Part shown: positions 39,094 through 54,000 of the stretch, piece by piece | Numbering within the stretch: position 1 is the stretch's first letter | Layout: every line of letters begins with the position of its first letter | Assembly (NCBI GenBank): GCA_014706295.1 | Contig: JACSVZ010000008.1 | Span: 4,590,848 to 4,654,847 of the forward strand | Source of the DNA: Lycocorax pyrrhopterus obiensis | Taxonomy: Eukaryota; Chordata; Aves; Passeriformes; Paradisaeidae | Reading direction: 5' to 3' | Length of the DNA stretch: 64,000 nucleotides | Notes under the pieces: generated by a model | The model's database searches: none | What the model was told of the DNA's origin: nothing | What the model saw: only the letters and a program-made list of their open reading frames with translations | Translations under genes and position numbers: made by a program

Positions 39094-42000
39094 TTACAGC
39101 GCATTGCTCGGATGTTCAGTCCCTGCAGCTTCATTTGTATCAGCTGATTCCTCAGCTGCCAATTCCTCCTGTTCGGCTCCATCCTCCCCGAATCCGGGCT
39201 CCTCTTCCCGCTCGGGAGCATCCTCATCCTCTATGCCATTGTAAAACTCCTCCATCTCACTCTCGTCCTCCGCATCTAAGCTCTGACTGCGGCACGAGCC
39301 GCTCTCACTACTGCTGCCACAAGAGCTGGAAGATATGATATCGTCTTCAGAATCCGAGTAAACCTCAGCACCATGGAAGATATAGCGATTGGGTGGCAAA
39401 AACAGATACTGAGTACCTGGAACAGAATTTCAACAGTCAATGACAGGCTGAAGTAAATGATTCATGCAAAATCTGGCAGACTGGTGGTTAGAAGATACCT
39501 GCACGTATCTGTTTTCGACAGTGACTCTTAACTGACAAATCAGATGACATGAAAATGCCTTTATGTTCATGTATGCATATTTATTATGAAGGACAAAAGA
39601 AATGCTTCACTGGAAAGCTCAGTGTTCCTCCTCCCCCTCCCTTTGACACCAAAGAGAATTTATGCTGATTGTTCAGCAGCTTTTTTCATGGGAACATATA
39701 CTCACAGCTAGACTTCCTCCACCTGGGACAGAATGGGAGCCCCCTGCATGGAGTATCAGACAAAGTCTAAACCCAGCCTTTCCTATGGAAAATGGCAATT
39801 TAATTCCTGACTCCTTACATCAGTTACAAGACTGCACACTTGGAGGGCTTCCTTGGAAAGTCTAAAGTTTCCTTCGAAACATGCCTCACTCCAGCTGCGA
39901 GATTTTTAAGTCCTGTCATGACTTTGTCTTCCAGCTCTACTGCCATACCAAATCATGCTCTACTGTGACCAGCTTCTGAACACCTCAGGATCAAACTAAT
40001 TTTTCTGAAAATGCATTTGAAAATGTTACAAAGGGATTTATTTTTTGATACCTACCTTCAGCCTCCTAAACTTTGATCTTTTAGGTGAGGATGTGATCAC
40101 TGATTTTAAAACCTATTATGAAATACAAAAAATATTTCCTACTGGCTTCTCCAAAAGAAATAAATGGATCAATGAGAGTTACGTAGACACTTGTCTGAAC
40201 AAAAATAGCCACTGAAACCCACTGATTGCCTCAAGAGTAACTTATTTATCACTTTAAAGTAAGTCTAGCATAAACATATCAGCCAAAAGGAAGCAAAATA
40301 CTGAAAAGCATTAACACTTACCATCCAGCCTTTTGCTAATCTGTTCTTTTGCAGATCTGTTTACCCAGCACTTCTTCAATATTTCACTCTTTTCTTTATT
40401 TTCTCCATCGTTAGATCCATTTTCCTTCATTGTTTCAGAGTTCATTAGCTCACTAGCAGGATTTTCAGGGTTTTCTGATGCCAGCTGTGTGTCCTGAAGC
40501 GTCTCCTCTGAGCAGGTCCCTTCAGTTTCTGAGGCAGGCTCACAGTTTTCTACCTTACATTCAGGTGGGTGTTCTGAAGACACCACCGCAGTATCAGGTG
40601 GGGTCATCCTTTCTGGTGAACTGGAGCCTTCTGAAATGTTCAGAGGGGTTGGTGGGAGCTCAGCCGAGAGCACTTCGAGCTCCTTGTGCGGCCGCGGAGG
40701 CTTTTCTGTGATTTCGGAAAGTTTTTCCGAGTTGTAGCAAAGTTTTGTGTATTCGCTACCTAACCTCTGACATAATTCATTAATAATAACATCACAGTCT
40801 CCGAGAAGCTCCACGTCAAAGTGTAGATGAGGCAAAGGTTCCCTATTAATTAAGATCTGAGGCACTTCATGGGGGATGGAACCTATATATGGAAAAGAGA
40901 ATTCAGAGGTAGTCACTTGGGTTTTACTTTCATCAGAGACCTACTGAGAAAGCTCAAGCTTCTCTTCATGCCTTCACTTGCAACAAGACAAAAACAAGCC
41001 AGATCAGGAGGAAACCAAGCCAGTCCCAAATTTAACAACAGCAGTTTGAAGTGCTGTGCCTACTGTAGCCTGGTTAAATGGTTTTTTCACCCCATTTTTT
41101 CCAGTAAAAAGCATTACTCAATCACTGAGAAACATGCAGAGAAATATTGGCTACAGTAATGTTTGGTCAAGTGTTAAAAAGATTAAAATTAGTACTATAA
41201 TCTCTTTGAATTATGTTGATTTTGTGCTTTATGTACTTAAGTGCACATGAGGAATATACTGCTTTTGAGATGCTTCTCTTCTAATGCCTTCAGGTAACTT
41301 TGAAAGCATATCGCAAGCAGGGAGAGAAACGACTCTTGGAACAAAGTCATTCAGGTTTAAGAGTAGTTTTTCAGATAATAATTTAATTACCTTGAGATCT
41401 GCCTGGAGTGTAGAAAAAGCACTTAGAATTTGTTACTTTCTCAATTTTGCATTTCAGCTTTACATAGGCAAGCAGCTTTCATATTAGAAAACGTGGTGCT
41501 CACTGAATTGAGCCAAGGGTGTTTTTCCGAGCTTGGAGTTTCTAAACTGAGAATTCCACTTTTGATCCAAATTTTTTAAAGAAAGTATTACCAGAGACAG
41601 TCACTTACTTGGGATCAATGCTACTGGTCTTACTTTGAGTGAAGACCCAATGACAATAAGGAGATCCACTTCATTTTTGTCGTACTTCATGGCACGGTGG
41701 AACTGCTCGGGCAGGTTCTCCCCAAAGAACACAATGTCCGGCTTCATGATAGCCAGCGGCTCCTCGGGGGGGCAGCGGGGACACCGGGGCACCACCTGCA
41801 CACAACACCTCCTGTTACTGCAGTGCAGGGCTGGGCCTCTGAAAAACTCACACTTCGATAGTTCACAGGCACTTATTTTGGCAGAGACAGGGAAGTTTCA
41901 GAGATATTTCCTCATGTCATTGTTCTGTGGATGTACAGACAACTACAGTTTTTACTCCTGCCTGCAGCGACTGCGCAGGGAAATAAAGCTACAGCACGAA

Positions 42001-45000
42001 TAAAGAGGGAGAAACCAGGCAGGTCTACACCACTAAGGCAAAGCCCAGCAGTCATGCTCAGCACCAGCTGAGCACACCTCCCATTTGACAGGAAAGTATT
42101 TTTCTTAGTTTAATCAGAGCAAAAACTTAGATTTCACTGTCAGGTTCCAGTCGAGCATCTGACAGAAACCCTTTCCTAATCCAAGAGTCTTTTGCAGAGC
42201 TTTACCTGGAGCTTCTCCTCTCCTCCAAAAGCTTACGTGTGTTACACACACAAAGCCACAGGGCACTGTGGCAGGCAGCTGCCTAAGAGCATATAGAACG
42301 AGAACAGAGACCAGAACTTTTGCTTGGTCTCCATTTTGAACTTTTCTAATTCCTCCAGAAACAGAGCAGAATCCTGTTTCACTAACAAAAGTGGACATGA
42401 GTTATGTTTGTGGAGAAGTAGATTCCCTTTTCTCCTGAAAGCAGGGAGTTTTCTGATCTTTGGGACCTCTTTCAACTCGTTCCTATCTTAAGACTTTTTA
42501 AGAGAGAAGAAAAGCAGGAAGATGAGTGATAGATCTACAGACAATACTGAGCAATTTTCCTTCTAATAGTTCAAGTCTTCTCAGCTGTAGTGTTGAAATA
42601 TAACGCTTCACAATAAATCCAAGTAGCTGCAATCATATAGAAACCATCACAAGCTACAAATTACAGCTATAAAGGTGTAAAGATATGTATATTACCTATT
42701 GCAATAGAAAAACATCTGATAACTGTCATTTAAATGCATAACAAGTCTCCCCTATACAGAGAACAGCTGCAGAAAAAAATAATATAGAATGTAGAAAGTT
42801 TAAATCAAAGAATTAGTTTTATGGATGCCTGCAGTGGGACAGAAGACAATACTCTCCAAATCAGAAAATATCAAAAGTAGAAGGTCTTCCTCTAGTGTCA
42901 AAGGATCTTTCCCAAAAATTAAAAGTCTTTGAACAAAGAAAAACCTTGTGGGAGGGATGCCTAAGAAGCAATTTGGTACAAGATCTAGGAACTGGATGGT
43001 GGCAGAAACCTTCACCCTGCACTCGAGCAAGAGAGCACCCAATAATCCCACAGTCAAGGGAAACCAACTAAAGAATCCCCCAAAAAGGAGCAGATGGCTA
43101 GAATGAGTCTTGAGCTTTTTCCTCAGATCTTTATATATTAGAAAGAGAAAATCTAACTCCAGCCAGCTGGCTCTGGAAGTAAAGGAGCAAAAAATATCTG
43201 TAGGATGTTCTCAAAAATATTTGTAATAGCAAAGTAAACCAGATTTCACATTCAGTATTTCAGTGTTACAAGGCTTCAGGCTTATGAAATTCACATTTCT
43301 TAAAGCTTTAACTCAAACATCTCTTCTTGAAAGGCTTTCATTGATTTCCATTTCAAATGTAATGCCTGAAGGATTTACATCCCTTCCATGCTTCTTCTCT
43401 AAAGTTGCAACTATGGACTCTAAGGCATTTATCAAAAAAACCAATGAGCCTGCAGAAAGAGTCCCCATTCATTTGCATAAAGAAGATGTTTTTGATCACA
43501 GAATCATCACCTCTGTTCCTTCAAAAGAAGGGGAAGAAAGGCAAAGGCAGAGAGGGTCTCTCCAAGTCAAAGGTTCATCTGCTCTGACGGCAGAACCAAC
43601 TCCTGCCTTGGTCCCAGGTCACTTGACACCCAGACATGGGGAGTTTGGACTATGGAGTAGTTCAGGAGTCCTAGAAAGCAACACTCACATCCCATTTGAT
43701 CCTTGCTCAGAGCCTGCTCTGTGGTTAGCAATTTCTCCATATATCAGCTGCTGTTTAAAACACATTTTTAATACATGTAAATGCTCAAAGAGCAGCCAAT
43801 GTTATAGAAGACTAAGAATGCTTTCTCAGTATGACTCTAAATTCGGATACACACAAACCAGGTATAAATCCAACTTTCCACTTACCATTTAACATCTACT
43901 TTTTCTCAAAGGAGCCATTAAAAATGGACTCTTAAGGTTTTGTTCTGATTTTTGCCATTACCTAATTTTTGCAGTGCAGTATTTGAGTCCACTTTTAAAT
44001 ACCAGAGGAAATGCTAAAATACAGAGAGGCACTTTTATGAAATACATGCAGAGATATGGAGGCTTTTAAAAGCAGATCTTGTAAGCAATCCCAGTGTGGT
44101 GTTTCAGGGTTTGGTCTTTTCAGAGAATTACTTATTAGAAAGCTGCAGTGAGTTAAAGTAGATTTTTTACCTGATTGAAAATATCTCCTCGAACAACTTC
44201 ACAATCAACTTTGTATTTACAGATCAGGCAGGAAGCTGTTGCAAAGGAACCTGAGGGGAAAAACCCGTATGGTAGCATCAGGATTTTCAGTCATTCAGAT
44301 TTGGTCTTATGCCCAAGCTGTTTTGACAAAAAGGCTGTTACGTTGCAGTGCTACAGAAATCAGGCATTAAAAAAGGTAATGTAAAATTAAGAGGAGATAC
44401 TTGTAATACTATAAGTTGTTCTTCTAGGTGTTAGTCAGCAGAAATCTTGTTTTAGGAGTAGCAGTATACCACATGCATGTCAACACAAATGATTCTGTGT
44501 CCTCTCATTCCCCTGACCTGTGCAAGCACAGACAAGGAGCAGAGAACAGGGACTGCCCTTCTCATTACACAACAGTGGTGCTGCAAACAGCATCAGCATC
44601 ACAGGAACCCACAGCAACTCAACAAACTGTAGCACAGAATAACTAAGAAAATGCAGTAGTAAAGACAATATGCTTTCAGGGTATTGTATCTGGGTAAGAC
44701 AAAGAGAGTGAAAGCACAGAAAAACCTGGAGCAGATCAGTTATGAGCAACTGGCAGCTCAGGTCTGCTGATGACTGCTGGCCTGCAAACTGCACAGCTTC
44801 TGAAACCTTGCTCAGCACTGCAGCTCCCCCAGCGTGAGGGATTCCAAGGACTATGGGAGGTATGACAGTTATTTGCTCATTCTGGTTAGCTGATAGCAAT
44901 AATTCAGAGCTTCATACAGCACGTTAGGGACACGTCCAGCAGGCTCGCAGACCCAACTCTGAGCCATCTGCTGCTACCTCCCTGCAACTCTATTATGTGA

Positions 45001-48000
45001 ATTATTTTTCACCATCAGAAGTCTGGTGCCCATGTATGAGCCATTCCCAGCCAGAAGGCCACGGCCTCTGCTCACTCAGCTCCAGCAACAGCAAGGAATA
45101 CAATCTAATTCCAGATGCATTGGTTGAATGCAAGAGCATTTTAAATACAGCAGAATGCATCTCAGACACCATAGTTTTCACAGCAGGAACTGTACTGTAG
45201 CTCTGCAGTGACAAATGGGTCTGAAGGTTCACATATGAACTCCCCAAATCACTGCAAGGTTCTTTGTTAACTGTTCATGATTAACTTGCCATTGCCCCAG
45301 CCAGAGGAAAAAGTAGAATAAATACAGCACTGTGAACCCCCCAGAAGAGTTACAGTTTCTCTTTAGCCACCACCATTAGGCAACAACTGTTTGGTAAAGA
45401 GCAGCAGCTGTAGGTCAGATGAAGCTTGATGTGCTCAAAACAACCTTTGCTGATTTCCAAAGGCCTCAAAATCTCCAAGTGGACAGCATGTTTTTAAATA
45501 ATCTGTTTCACTTAGAATTGCCTTACACAGGACGTACACTAAAGATGTGATCCCATCCCTGGAGTGTGCAACTGGAACAATGGGGAGCTTGAGCAGAGCA
45601 GTGATTTGCAAAAACCCATCCATGTAAGAGGTTTGTGATAAATGCCTCAGATGGAATGCCAACCGAAAGAAAATGTGTGACACTCTAAGCACGGATGGAA
45701 ACCAGCACTGGGGTTGGGGAGCTGACAGGCAGATGCTGCTGTGTGCTGCCTGGGCCCCATTCAGAGCACTGTGCTTGCTCTGTCTGGAAAATGAAAACCT
45801 ATGGATCTGGCACTGAGCTAAGCTCTGGAGGTATGGAAACCATATGAGTTTGGCCCCTGGCAAAGGTGCAATTAGATGGATGGGCCTTTCAAACATGCCA
45901 CACTGCTTTTAAACAATTTTTTTGCTGAAGTTTACTAAATGATCCAAACATGCATTTAAGAACTAAGTTTCTGCATACTTTTCTTGAAAATTAATCCTTA
46001 GACTTTCAGCTTGACATATGCAAGTCCTTGGAAATGGAAAGCATATCAAGCAATTAAAGCAATTCCACTTAATTAGGCATCATAATTACAGAATGTGTAT
46101 GACACTGAAGGTGTAACAAGATGATCTTCAGCTCAACTGAACTGGTGATTAATCCTCAATGTTTTGTACATAAGGTGGAGTCACTGAAGTGTCAGGATGT
46201 TTTAAGATTTCAGCGGAATATAACCTAAATAAAGAGTCAGATAACACCCAGACTCCCATTCCATTGTTGGGCAGTGAGAGGGACCTATGGCAAGATTGGT
46301 TTCCATGTTATGTTCTCCCACAGATCAAGAAGCACCAAATGCATTTTGGAAGTTACAGTCTAAGCTTGTGCCAACAAGGTGTGGATCTTCACTGATACAT
46401 GGAGACTTCATAAAGCTCAGTTCCTGAAAGGAGTTATTTCCACTTGAAACACCTCTGATTTAAATATGTAAGCTGTCTAAAACAAAATTTCAACATTTAA
46501 AAAGCAGAATATTTGGTGGCAAGAGACAGGAATTCAAGGAAAGAAGGTTAATTCTAATAGCAATTACCTTGTCACGTGCACCAGTAAGAATTCCCACAAG
46601 GAAAGTAAGTGAAACTAAACCCACTAACCATGACACTGTATTATCCTTTGGATTCCTGCAACCTGTTCCAGTGTGTCTATGTTCTGAGTATAGTTGCGAA
46701 GTAGTTTTCCTTCTTTATCCATCAAAGCGATGAACTTGTGACAGAGAGACGGCTGGAACTGTCCCGGGTAGATTTCCTAGGGAATTCAGAAGCACGTTAG
46801 ACAGTGGCAATGGATACAGAGTCTTTGAGCTGAACCCTGTCCCCAGCGATCACAGCAGCTGTTACCGTGGTCCCTCCCTGTGCCCTTTGCCACTGCTCTG
46901 GCATCCAGCTCCCCTTCCGCAGCTCAGCTTCTCATCGTGGCAGGATGAACTGCTCTGTGCAAGCTGGGATTTTGTTCTTTTCACAGCGTAAAAGCAATGT
47001 TTAGATCTTTGTCTGGTTTTGAGAATTATGAAATAGGAAAGCTTTTTCTCCTTTGTGTCAAGTGACCTCAATATTTATTACTAGAAACATATATTCTGAT
47101 GGACAGAAAGGGAGAAGGAGGAGTGAGAAAGTATAAAAAGTATCAGCTAAATTGGATTTTTCTGGTAAAACCTGTGTATAGACAGGCTTCAAGTAAGTTG
47201 GTTTTGCTTGCTGTGGTGTTTCTTGGTTTGGGGTGGGTTTTTTGGGGGTGGGGATGGGGTAGGTTTTTTTAATATTAAAACCCAAAGGAACTGGGTATAC
47301 TAATAAGCATCAAAATTTGCCAATATCTGGATAGGAAGCTGTCAGAGAAAGCCAAGCAGACAAAGAATGCATTGGGTTTTCTTTTCCAATCTTTGTAACA
47401 TGACAGACCAGCAGTATAAATTGTGAGCAAAGGGAAGAAAGAGTGAGCACAACCAGTAGTGATTGATTTTCACAAGTCCTTACTGGTCCTGTAGGAATTC
47501 TTGTATCTTGGGTTTGATTTTTTTTGTCCTAAGAAAATTGAAGACTACATGCAGTTGGGTTTTTTTTGTTTCTCCATATGTCTACAGCTTCTACAATTCC
47601 TTCTTGTCTAAGAGATGTAATCGCTGCTTTTGAAACTGTTAATATCAGTGAGATCTTTTCAACCATCTGAAATGGTTTTGTGTATCCTGAACTTACAACA
47701 GGAACAGTAAAATAAGCTTAAAAAAGAGAGAGAGAATGCTGCTTAACACTTCTAGTTTTTATCAGAGTTACGCATTTTAATATTGTTATCTGTCTTTACC
47801 GACCAAGACAAGAACCGTTGGAAAACCATACCTTTGCAAACTTAAAAAACGGCCTGGGATCCTTTCTGAAGTATTCTATATCAAACATTGCTTGAGGATC
47901 TGGAAGGTCTGGGAAGTCTACAGCAAGGCGTGCATAGATGCCATCTCTGGATCTAAAGTCAGGTATTCCACAAGACACAGACACCTGAAATATATTTTTG

Positions 48001-51000
48001 CAATCTGAAATAAGTGAAACTACATATTGGACTATAAAGAGTTGCTATGATAAAAACTCTGGGAAACCACATTTCTGTATGCTCAGTGCTCAGAAACATT
48101 AAGAACAAAACCAATCTGGGTTCTCTGTATTTATTTTTCTTTTCTTTATTTTTTCCCCTGGTTTGTTTTTTTTTTTTTTTGATCCAATGTAACAATTCTC
48201 AAATCACAAGCAGAAGAAACAGCACAGAAACAAAATCTGAGAAGTGGACAAAAAACCCTTTAGTACAATCTGCACAGGCAGTAACAGGATACCAGAAACA
48301 CTGGGAGTTTTGTAAGATGTGAACAAAAATTTAGATTATTACTGCATTAAATTTAATTAATAAGTGTTTACTGATCTGCAAACTCAGGCTTAGATATGGT
48401 AGTTGATATTTTTATTTTTTTTACATGCTAACACAGTAACAGAATAGTCTTACTTCTGAAAAATATATTCTTACTTTTGAAGAATAAACCCCTTTTGATA
48501 AAGTTGTTTATTGATAAACATTGCTTATCACAGAATTGTAGTAGCCAATGAGGACTACAATTATTGTCTCAGACTATCCCAAAAAAGCATAGGAAGAGGA
48601 GAAGAAACAGGTGTATGAAAGTATGGAAAGACCAAGACTGGGAGTAGCAGTGCTCTTCTAAAAGCTGATTTGAATTACTCATCTGCTCTGAATCGTGTCA
48701 CACCATCTGTGTGTGAACAGAAGCAAGAAATGATCTGGTGCACAGGTACAGAGCTGCAAATGTGCAGCAGTTCAGAAATGTTCTTTACTCAAACAGTGAG
48801 TAGCCTTATCACCATCACAGAGCAGCACGTGCCGAAAGTAACATCCAGTCTGCTGAAATCTGATCAAACTGTCCTTGTGATCATCCTCCTCCTCTGTCCC
48901 CCAGCTCTTTTCTTTTCTTTTCAAATCCTATTCTTCTAGTTCCTCAAGCTCCATCTGGTATTTCAAGAGATCCAGTGAGATTGTGTTTAAAAAAGTCATC
49001 ACCTTTGTCTGAAGACTAGGATAGAAAATGTTCTGGACAGGTAATGTGTTGTTATTCCATAACTATTTTGCATGGAAGCAGCTGTTTACGAGCCTCTATG
49101 TCTGTTGGAGTGAAAGCTTCTCTGGACTCAGGCCCAGATGAAAGCCAAAGCACAGGAGTTGAATTAAAACCTTTGGACAAGCTGAGATACATGAAGTCAT
49201 ACCAAAGTGAAATAGAAATATAAATTTTTTAACTTAGTAGAAATATATGCTAAGTGCCTTAAACATTAAAAAGCTGCAGCAGAGACCTTAAACACAATTC
49301 TTTTTGCAGCAGTGTTACCCTTTCACAGAATTCTTTACTTTAGACAAAATACAGATAGAACGATACTGTTCACATTTTTTAGATAGAGTGTTCACATAAA
49401 CAACAAGAGCTGATAGAAATGGTATACGCAGATCTGTATAATACCTATGTAATGCTTGTGTAAGACTTACGATTGTTAGACCAGGATAAGTTAAGAAAAG
49501 AAAAACTAGAATTGTGTGTTAATCTCATTGGTCAATTAACAAATATAATCCACACTTCTGTAAGAAAAAAATTAATTAGAAGAAATTAGAAAAGCTGTTT
49601 TCTGTTTCTGCTGTTTTGCTTGCTGCTGCTGCTGCTGTTTGGTCTTATCATGTAACCCCCTTCGAACTCTGCCTTCAAGAAGCTGTGAGACTATGAAATA
49701 AAGAACTGAGCAGAACAGCAGCCTCCTCTGCTCTCTTTTACCCTGGTCCGAGAAGGAAGGGTATCCCATCAAAAGCTCAACATATGTCTAAGAATATTTT
49801 GCTACGAGAAGAGAGATGGTGTCCCCTCCAGTCTTTGCAGGGGACTGGACTCTTCCTCCCCAGCACAGTGATTTGGTCCCATCCCCTGCATGCTCTACTG
49901 AAGTATTGAACAAACCTGTCTCCATATTTTCACACTGTTGTAGCAGCAATACCTACCCCAGCTCCAGTCAAGACCATGATCTTCTTGCATTCCTGCAAAA
50001 GTTTCACAGCATCATCAATGGTGTTAATATCTTTCCTCTTCTTCCTTTTTGGTGGCTCTGAAAGGATGTTTATCACAATTTGCCACAGAGTCATGTCATC
50101 CAGTTCAGGTGGGGGGATTGTTTCTGGCAGCAGATCCTTCAGAATCGTCCGTGGGTCTGTACCTAACATGAGATGCTGCTGAACAAAAGTGTAGGGACCT
50201 AAGAAAATTTAAAAAATACAGATATTTAAATAGAGTCAAGTACTGCAGATGATCATGGTCATTGTTCCATTTATAAATGCTTGCTACTACAGTTTCATGA
50301 GTCCAATTTAATGCTCCATTCATCAAACCCCCTGTATTTTGGTCTAAACTCTGAAGTGAGAGCTGGGCATTTTATTTATTTATCATTATTTTATGTTAAC
50401 CCATGAAGGATTTCATAGAAAGTCAATCAAAGTTGAAATCCCTGTTCACACCGAACTTAATGGCTTTTAGAGGTGCAACAGGATTTTCACAATGTGTCTC
50501 CACCTGTATTTTCCCAACATTTGGTATTTACAGGAATAAGCTGAAGAGACAACAAACATACATATACTTTCTAGTGGTATTATAAACCATCACTCTAAAC
50601 AGACACATAGAGCCCAGTAATCCATGGATTTTTGTTGTTCTTTTGGTCATCTAACACGAATTATTTCAGACATGACCTTCTAAAGCCATTAAATCAATCT
50701 TTCCAGAAACACATGAGACTAGGGCTCACTGTCCTAAAATCATACAGGGATCATCTTCTTCCTTAAAGAATTAAGTAGGCAGGCTACAGAAATATGCCAT
50801 AAATCAGTTTAATTTAGTGAGTCTGTATGTATGCTTTTAATAGGGATTGTGGCAGGATCTCTACACAAGAAAAAAAGACATTGACAATTTTAATCAAAAT
50901 ACAGCAAGTTTGAAAGGCTTCATTTTTAAACTCCTTAAATAACATACAGAATACAGCCAACACCTCTAAGCTGTTCAGAAGCACTAATTGCCAATATTTT

Positions 51001-54000
51001 TGCAACAGGAAAAATCATATGAAGACTGGGGAAAATTAAGTGACTGAAGGCAAAGAGCATCTAAGAACATGCTCCAGGCTTCTACCTATACGTGGTCTTG
51101 GGGTCCAGTCACTGGAACTTGCATGTGAGGCTCTGTCTTCTTCATCACTGTCACAGGAGTGAAAACCATTGGCTATGATTTCATCGCTGAAGAGGAAGTT
51201 TTCTGCAAGACAGCACGACCAGGGGGTTACACTCCAGCCCAAGGGCACAGGTACATCTTCAAATATATCACAAAAACTAAAATCACATGCTCAATAGGCA
51301 GTTTTGTCACTTAGGCATAGAAAATGTCTGTTTTTCTTCACGTTTATCGAAACACTGTCAAGCTGTTGGTAGATTTACTGCAGGGTTTGCTACCTTAATG
51401 CTGGGCTTCAGGGGGCTGGATGCTGACCTTGGTGAAATGTCATTCTCTAAAGTGTTGGGCATTATAGATATTGCACTATAGAAAAAATCCAAATGTTTTT
51501 AAAAGTATAGTTAAAAATGTCTTTCCCTTACAATTCTCACTGCATTCAGCTCATTAAAAAACTGGATAAAATGAAAACGTCACCATTGCAGACAGATCCT
51601 TGACTAGGTTTTAAGAGCATTTTAACAGCATTTTGAAAGAAACCCACAAATGCACATTTGCTACAACAAATTTACAGAATTTTGTGAGGATGCTGTTGTG
51701 AGCAGCTGAGCTGTATTGGTGACCACATACACACTTTATGGTATTTCAGCTGTGAGACAAAACGTGCTTCCTTGAACCACCTTCACTAAGTTTCTCTCGT
51801 CCATTTGCCCCTGCAGCTGGGTTTGGCTCGGAGTGCCAGAGTCACCTTGGCTCAGCCTGTGGCCTTAAGCCAGAGTAACTCAATCTAACTTCATCTCAGA
51901 CCTTGATGAACGAGTCCAGAGGGAGAACAAGACACTTGTGAGCTCACACTGAAGGGGAAATCTAAATTCCAACCTGAGCAGCTTATTAGAACTTAGATTA
52001 CTAAACCTTTTTTATTGGCTTTATTAGAAATAGCCTCAGTACCTGTAGCTTTATTTGTTGAAAATCTAAGATAGGAACAAAGAACAAATTTAGTTGTGCT
52101 CTCTAAAGCAAAGAATCGCTATAATAGTTCTCAGTCTCCGAAAAACTGAGGAATTCCCTACATTGTTTTAGCTGTTACTCCACTTGATTGTCAAATAAAG
52201 AACACCACAAAACACCATCACTTTTTTATTTAGAAGTTGTGTTGTTCTTTCCCTTCTTGGCATAAATACTTTATTTTTGATTAGAACAGAAAGAGGTCAA
52301 TGACAGAAATTTGCTGTTGGTTCTTCCTGTCTTCTTCTGAGGCCACAGGTGCTCATGGACATTACTATTTCCTATTAATCTACGTATTTACAGCATTTCA
52401 GTTCCATCTTGTTATGCATGAAGTCAGAGAACACATTCAGAATTTTGGAGAAGGAAAAAGTGCATTAGTACACATCAGTAACTGAGATGCAAGTTTAACT
52501 TAAACGACCTTTATGGCTTCTGTATCAAGAACCAGAGCTTACATTGTGAAAGACTGCTCACACACAGGTCACGGTGTCTGGGATTTAAGAAACAGTGACA
52601 GATGCAAGCAGGATAAAGTAACAGTTTAAATTGTAACACTCCCCGTGTATTCCTCAAAGGACCACAGGGAGTAATGCTTGCCAGAACTAAGCCAGCCACA
52701 GCAAAATACACCTGAGGATCTGAGGGACCTGAGCAAAAGGCTTCATGTAAGGCACTGGTAAGAAATCATTAGCTTTGCTCTGAGCTGTTCCAAGAGTTTT
52801 TAAATACTGAGGCTGTTCCAGGCTTATCCTATACCTCTGTTCCTTTTGGATTGCTTTTGCACAGGCAGAAATTTTCTGTAGAGTTTTACTATGGAGTAAA
52901 GATAAAATTATCTTTAACTGCATTCCGGAATAAAATGTAAAGATTGTACTGGCAGAATGCAATGTCTGATACATTTTAATAAGTCTTTCCACTGCTTTAA
53001 AAAAAAGCCAAAATTAACAACTCCAACAAGAAACAACTCAAACCTGATCTGTTTATACTGTGAGGTACTTTCACAGTGATGCTGCCCAGCAGTACACATC
53101 AAATATGATCTGAAAGAAACTTTTTAGAAAGATTACAGTTTCGTTTTATGCAGCAGTCGCTGAAATCTTAACCAAGACTGTCACTTGAAGTTATTTAAAG
53201 AACTGGTCAAGACTGCTGCTCCTGAGCTTTATGTGCAAGTTTCTAAGGATCAGAAATAATTAACACGGCACAGATTATGAAAAGGAAACCGGGCTTATGA
53301 TTTTTCACTTTTAATAACTTGTTGCCAGCAACACAGCAGAATAAATGTTTTCAGGGCTGAGAGCCGAGCCGCTGTCCCAGTGCGGCGCCCGGCACAAGAG
53401 GCCTTGACAGGGAGGGCTCGGAGCTGCCTTGGAGGGGGAGCCGCGGCTGCAGCGCTCGCCGGCGTTCGCTCCCTGCGCGGGGCTGGGGCGACCGGGGGGA
53501 TCGCAGGGCCCGAGCTCACCGCGGCCCGGGCCGGTGACACCGCGCCCCGTACGACACCCGGGGCTGGCGCTGTGCGGGGAGGAGGGACCCGCGGAGGAGG
53601 GGAGGGAGGGGAGAAGGGAGGGGTCGGTCCTCACCGGGATGCGGGGCCGGCGCCGCGGCCGCCCCGTTCGAACACTGCGCCCGCCCGCAGCCCGGGGCCG
53701 CCTCCGCCGCGTCTTCGCCGGGCGCCGCCTCCGCGCCCTCCCCCTGGTCCCGCCGCGGAGGCGGCTCCGTCCGGGGCAGGCCCCGCAGCCCGGCCCCGCT
53801 GTCCCCGCCGCTCCGCGCCGCCGCCGCCTCGCCGCCGTCCTCCCGCTCCGCCCGGCCGCCATCGGCCGCCGCGGCCGCCGCCTCCCCCGGCGGCTCCGCG
53901 GGCACAGCGGCGGCGGGCGCGGGCGGCGGCTCCGCGGTGCGGTCGAGGCGCGGTGCGGGCAGGGCGCTCCCCGATCCGCGGCGGTGCCGCTTGGCCGCGG

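Noticed and set aside
44480..45896. Minus-strand frames of 139 and 153 codons in SIRT1 intron 5
   Set aside because: They are on the SIRT1 strand but have no splice sites joining them in frame, and no recognised homology. The exon 5-6 junction is fully accounted for without them.
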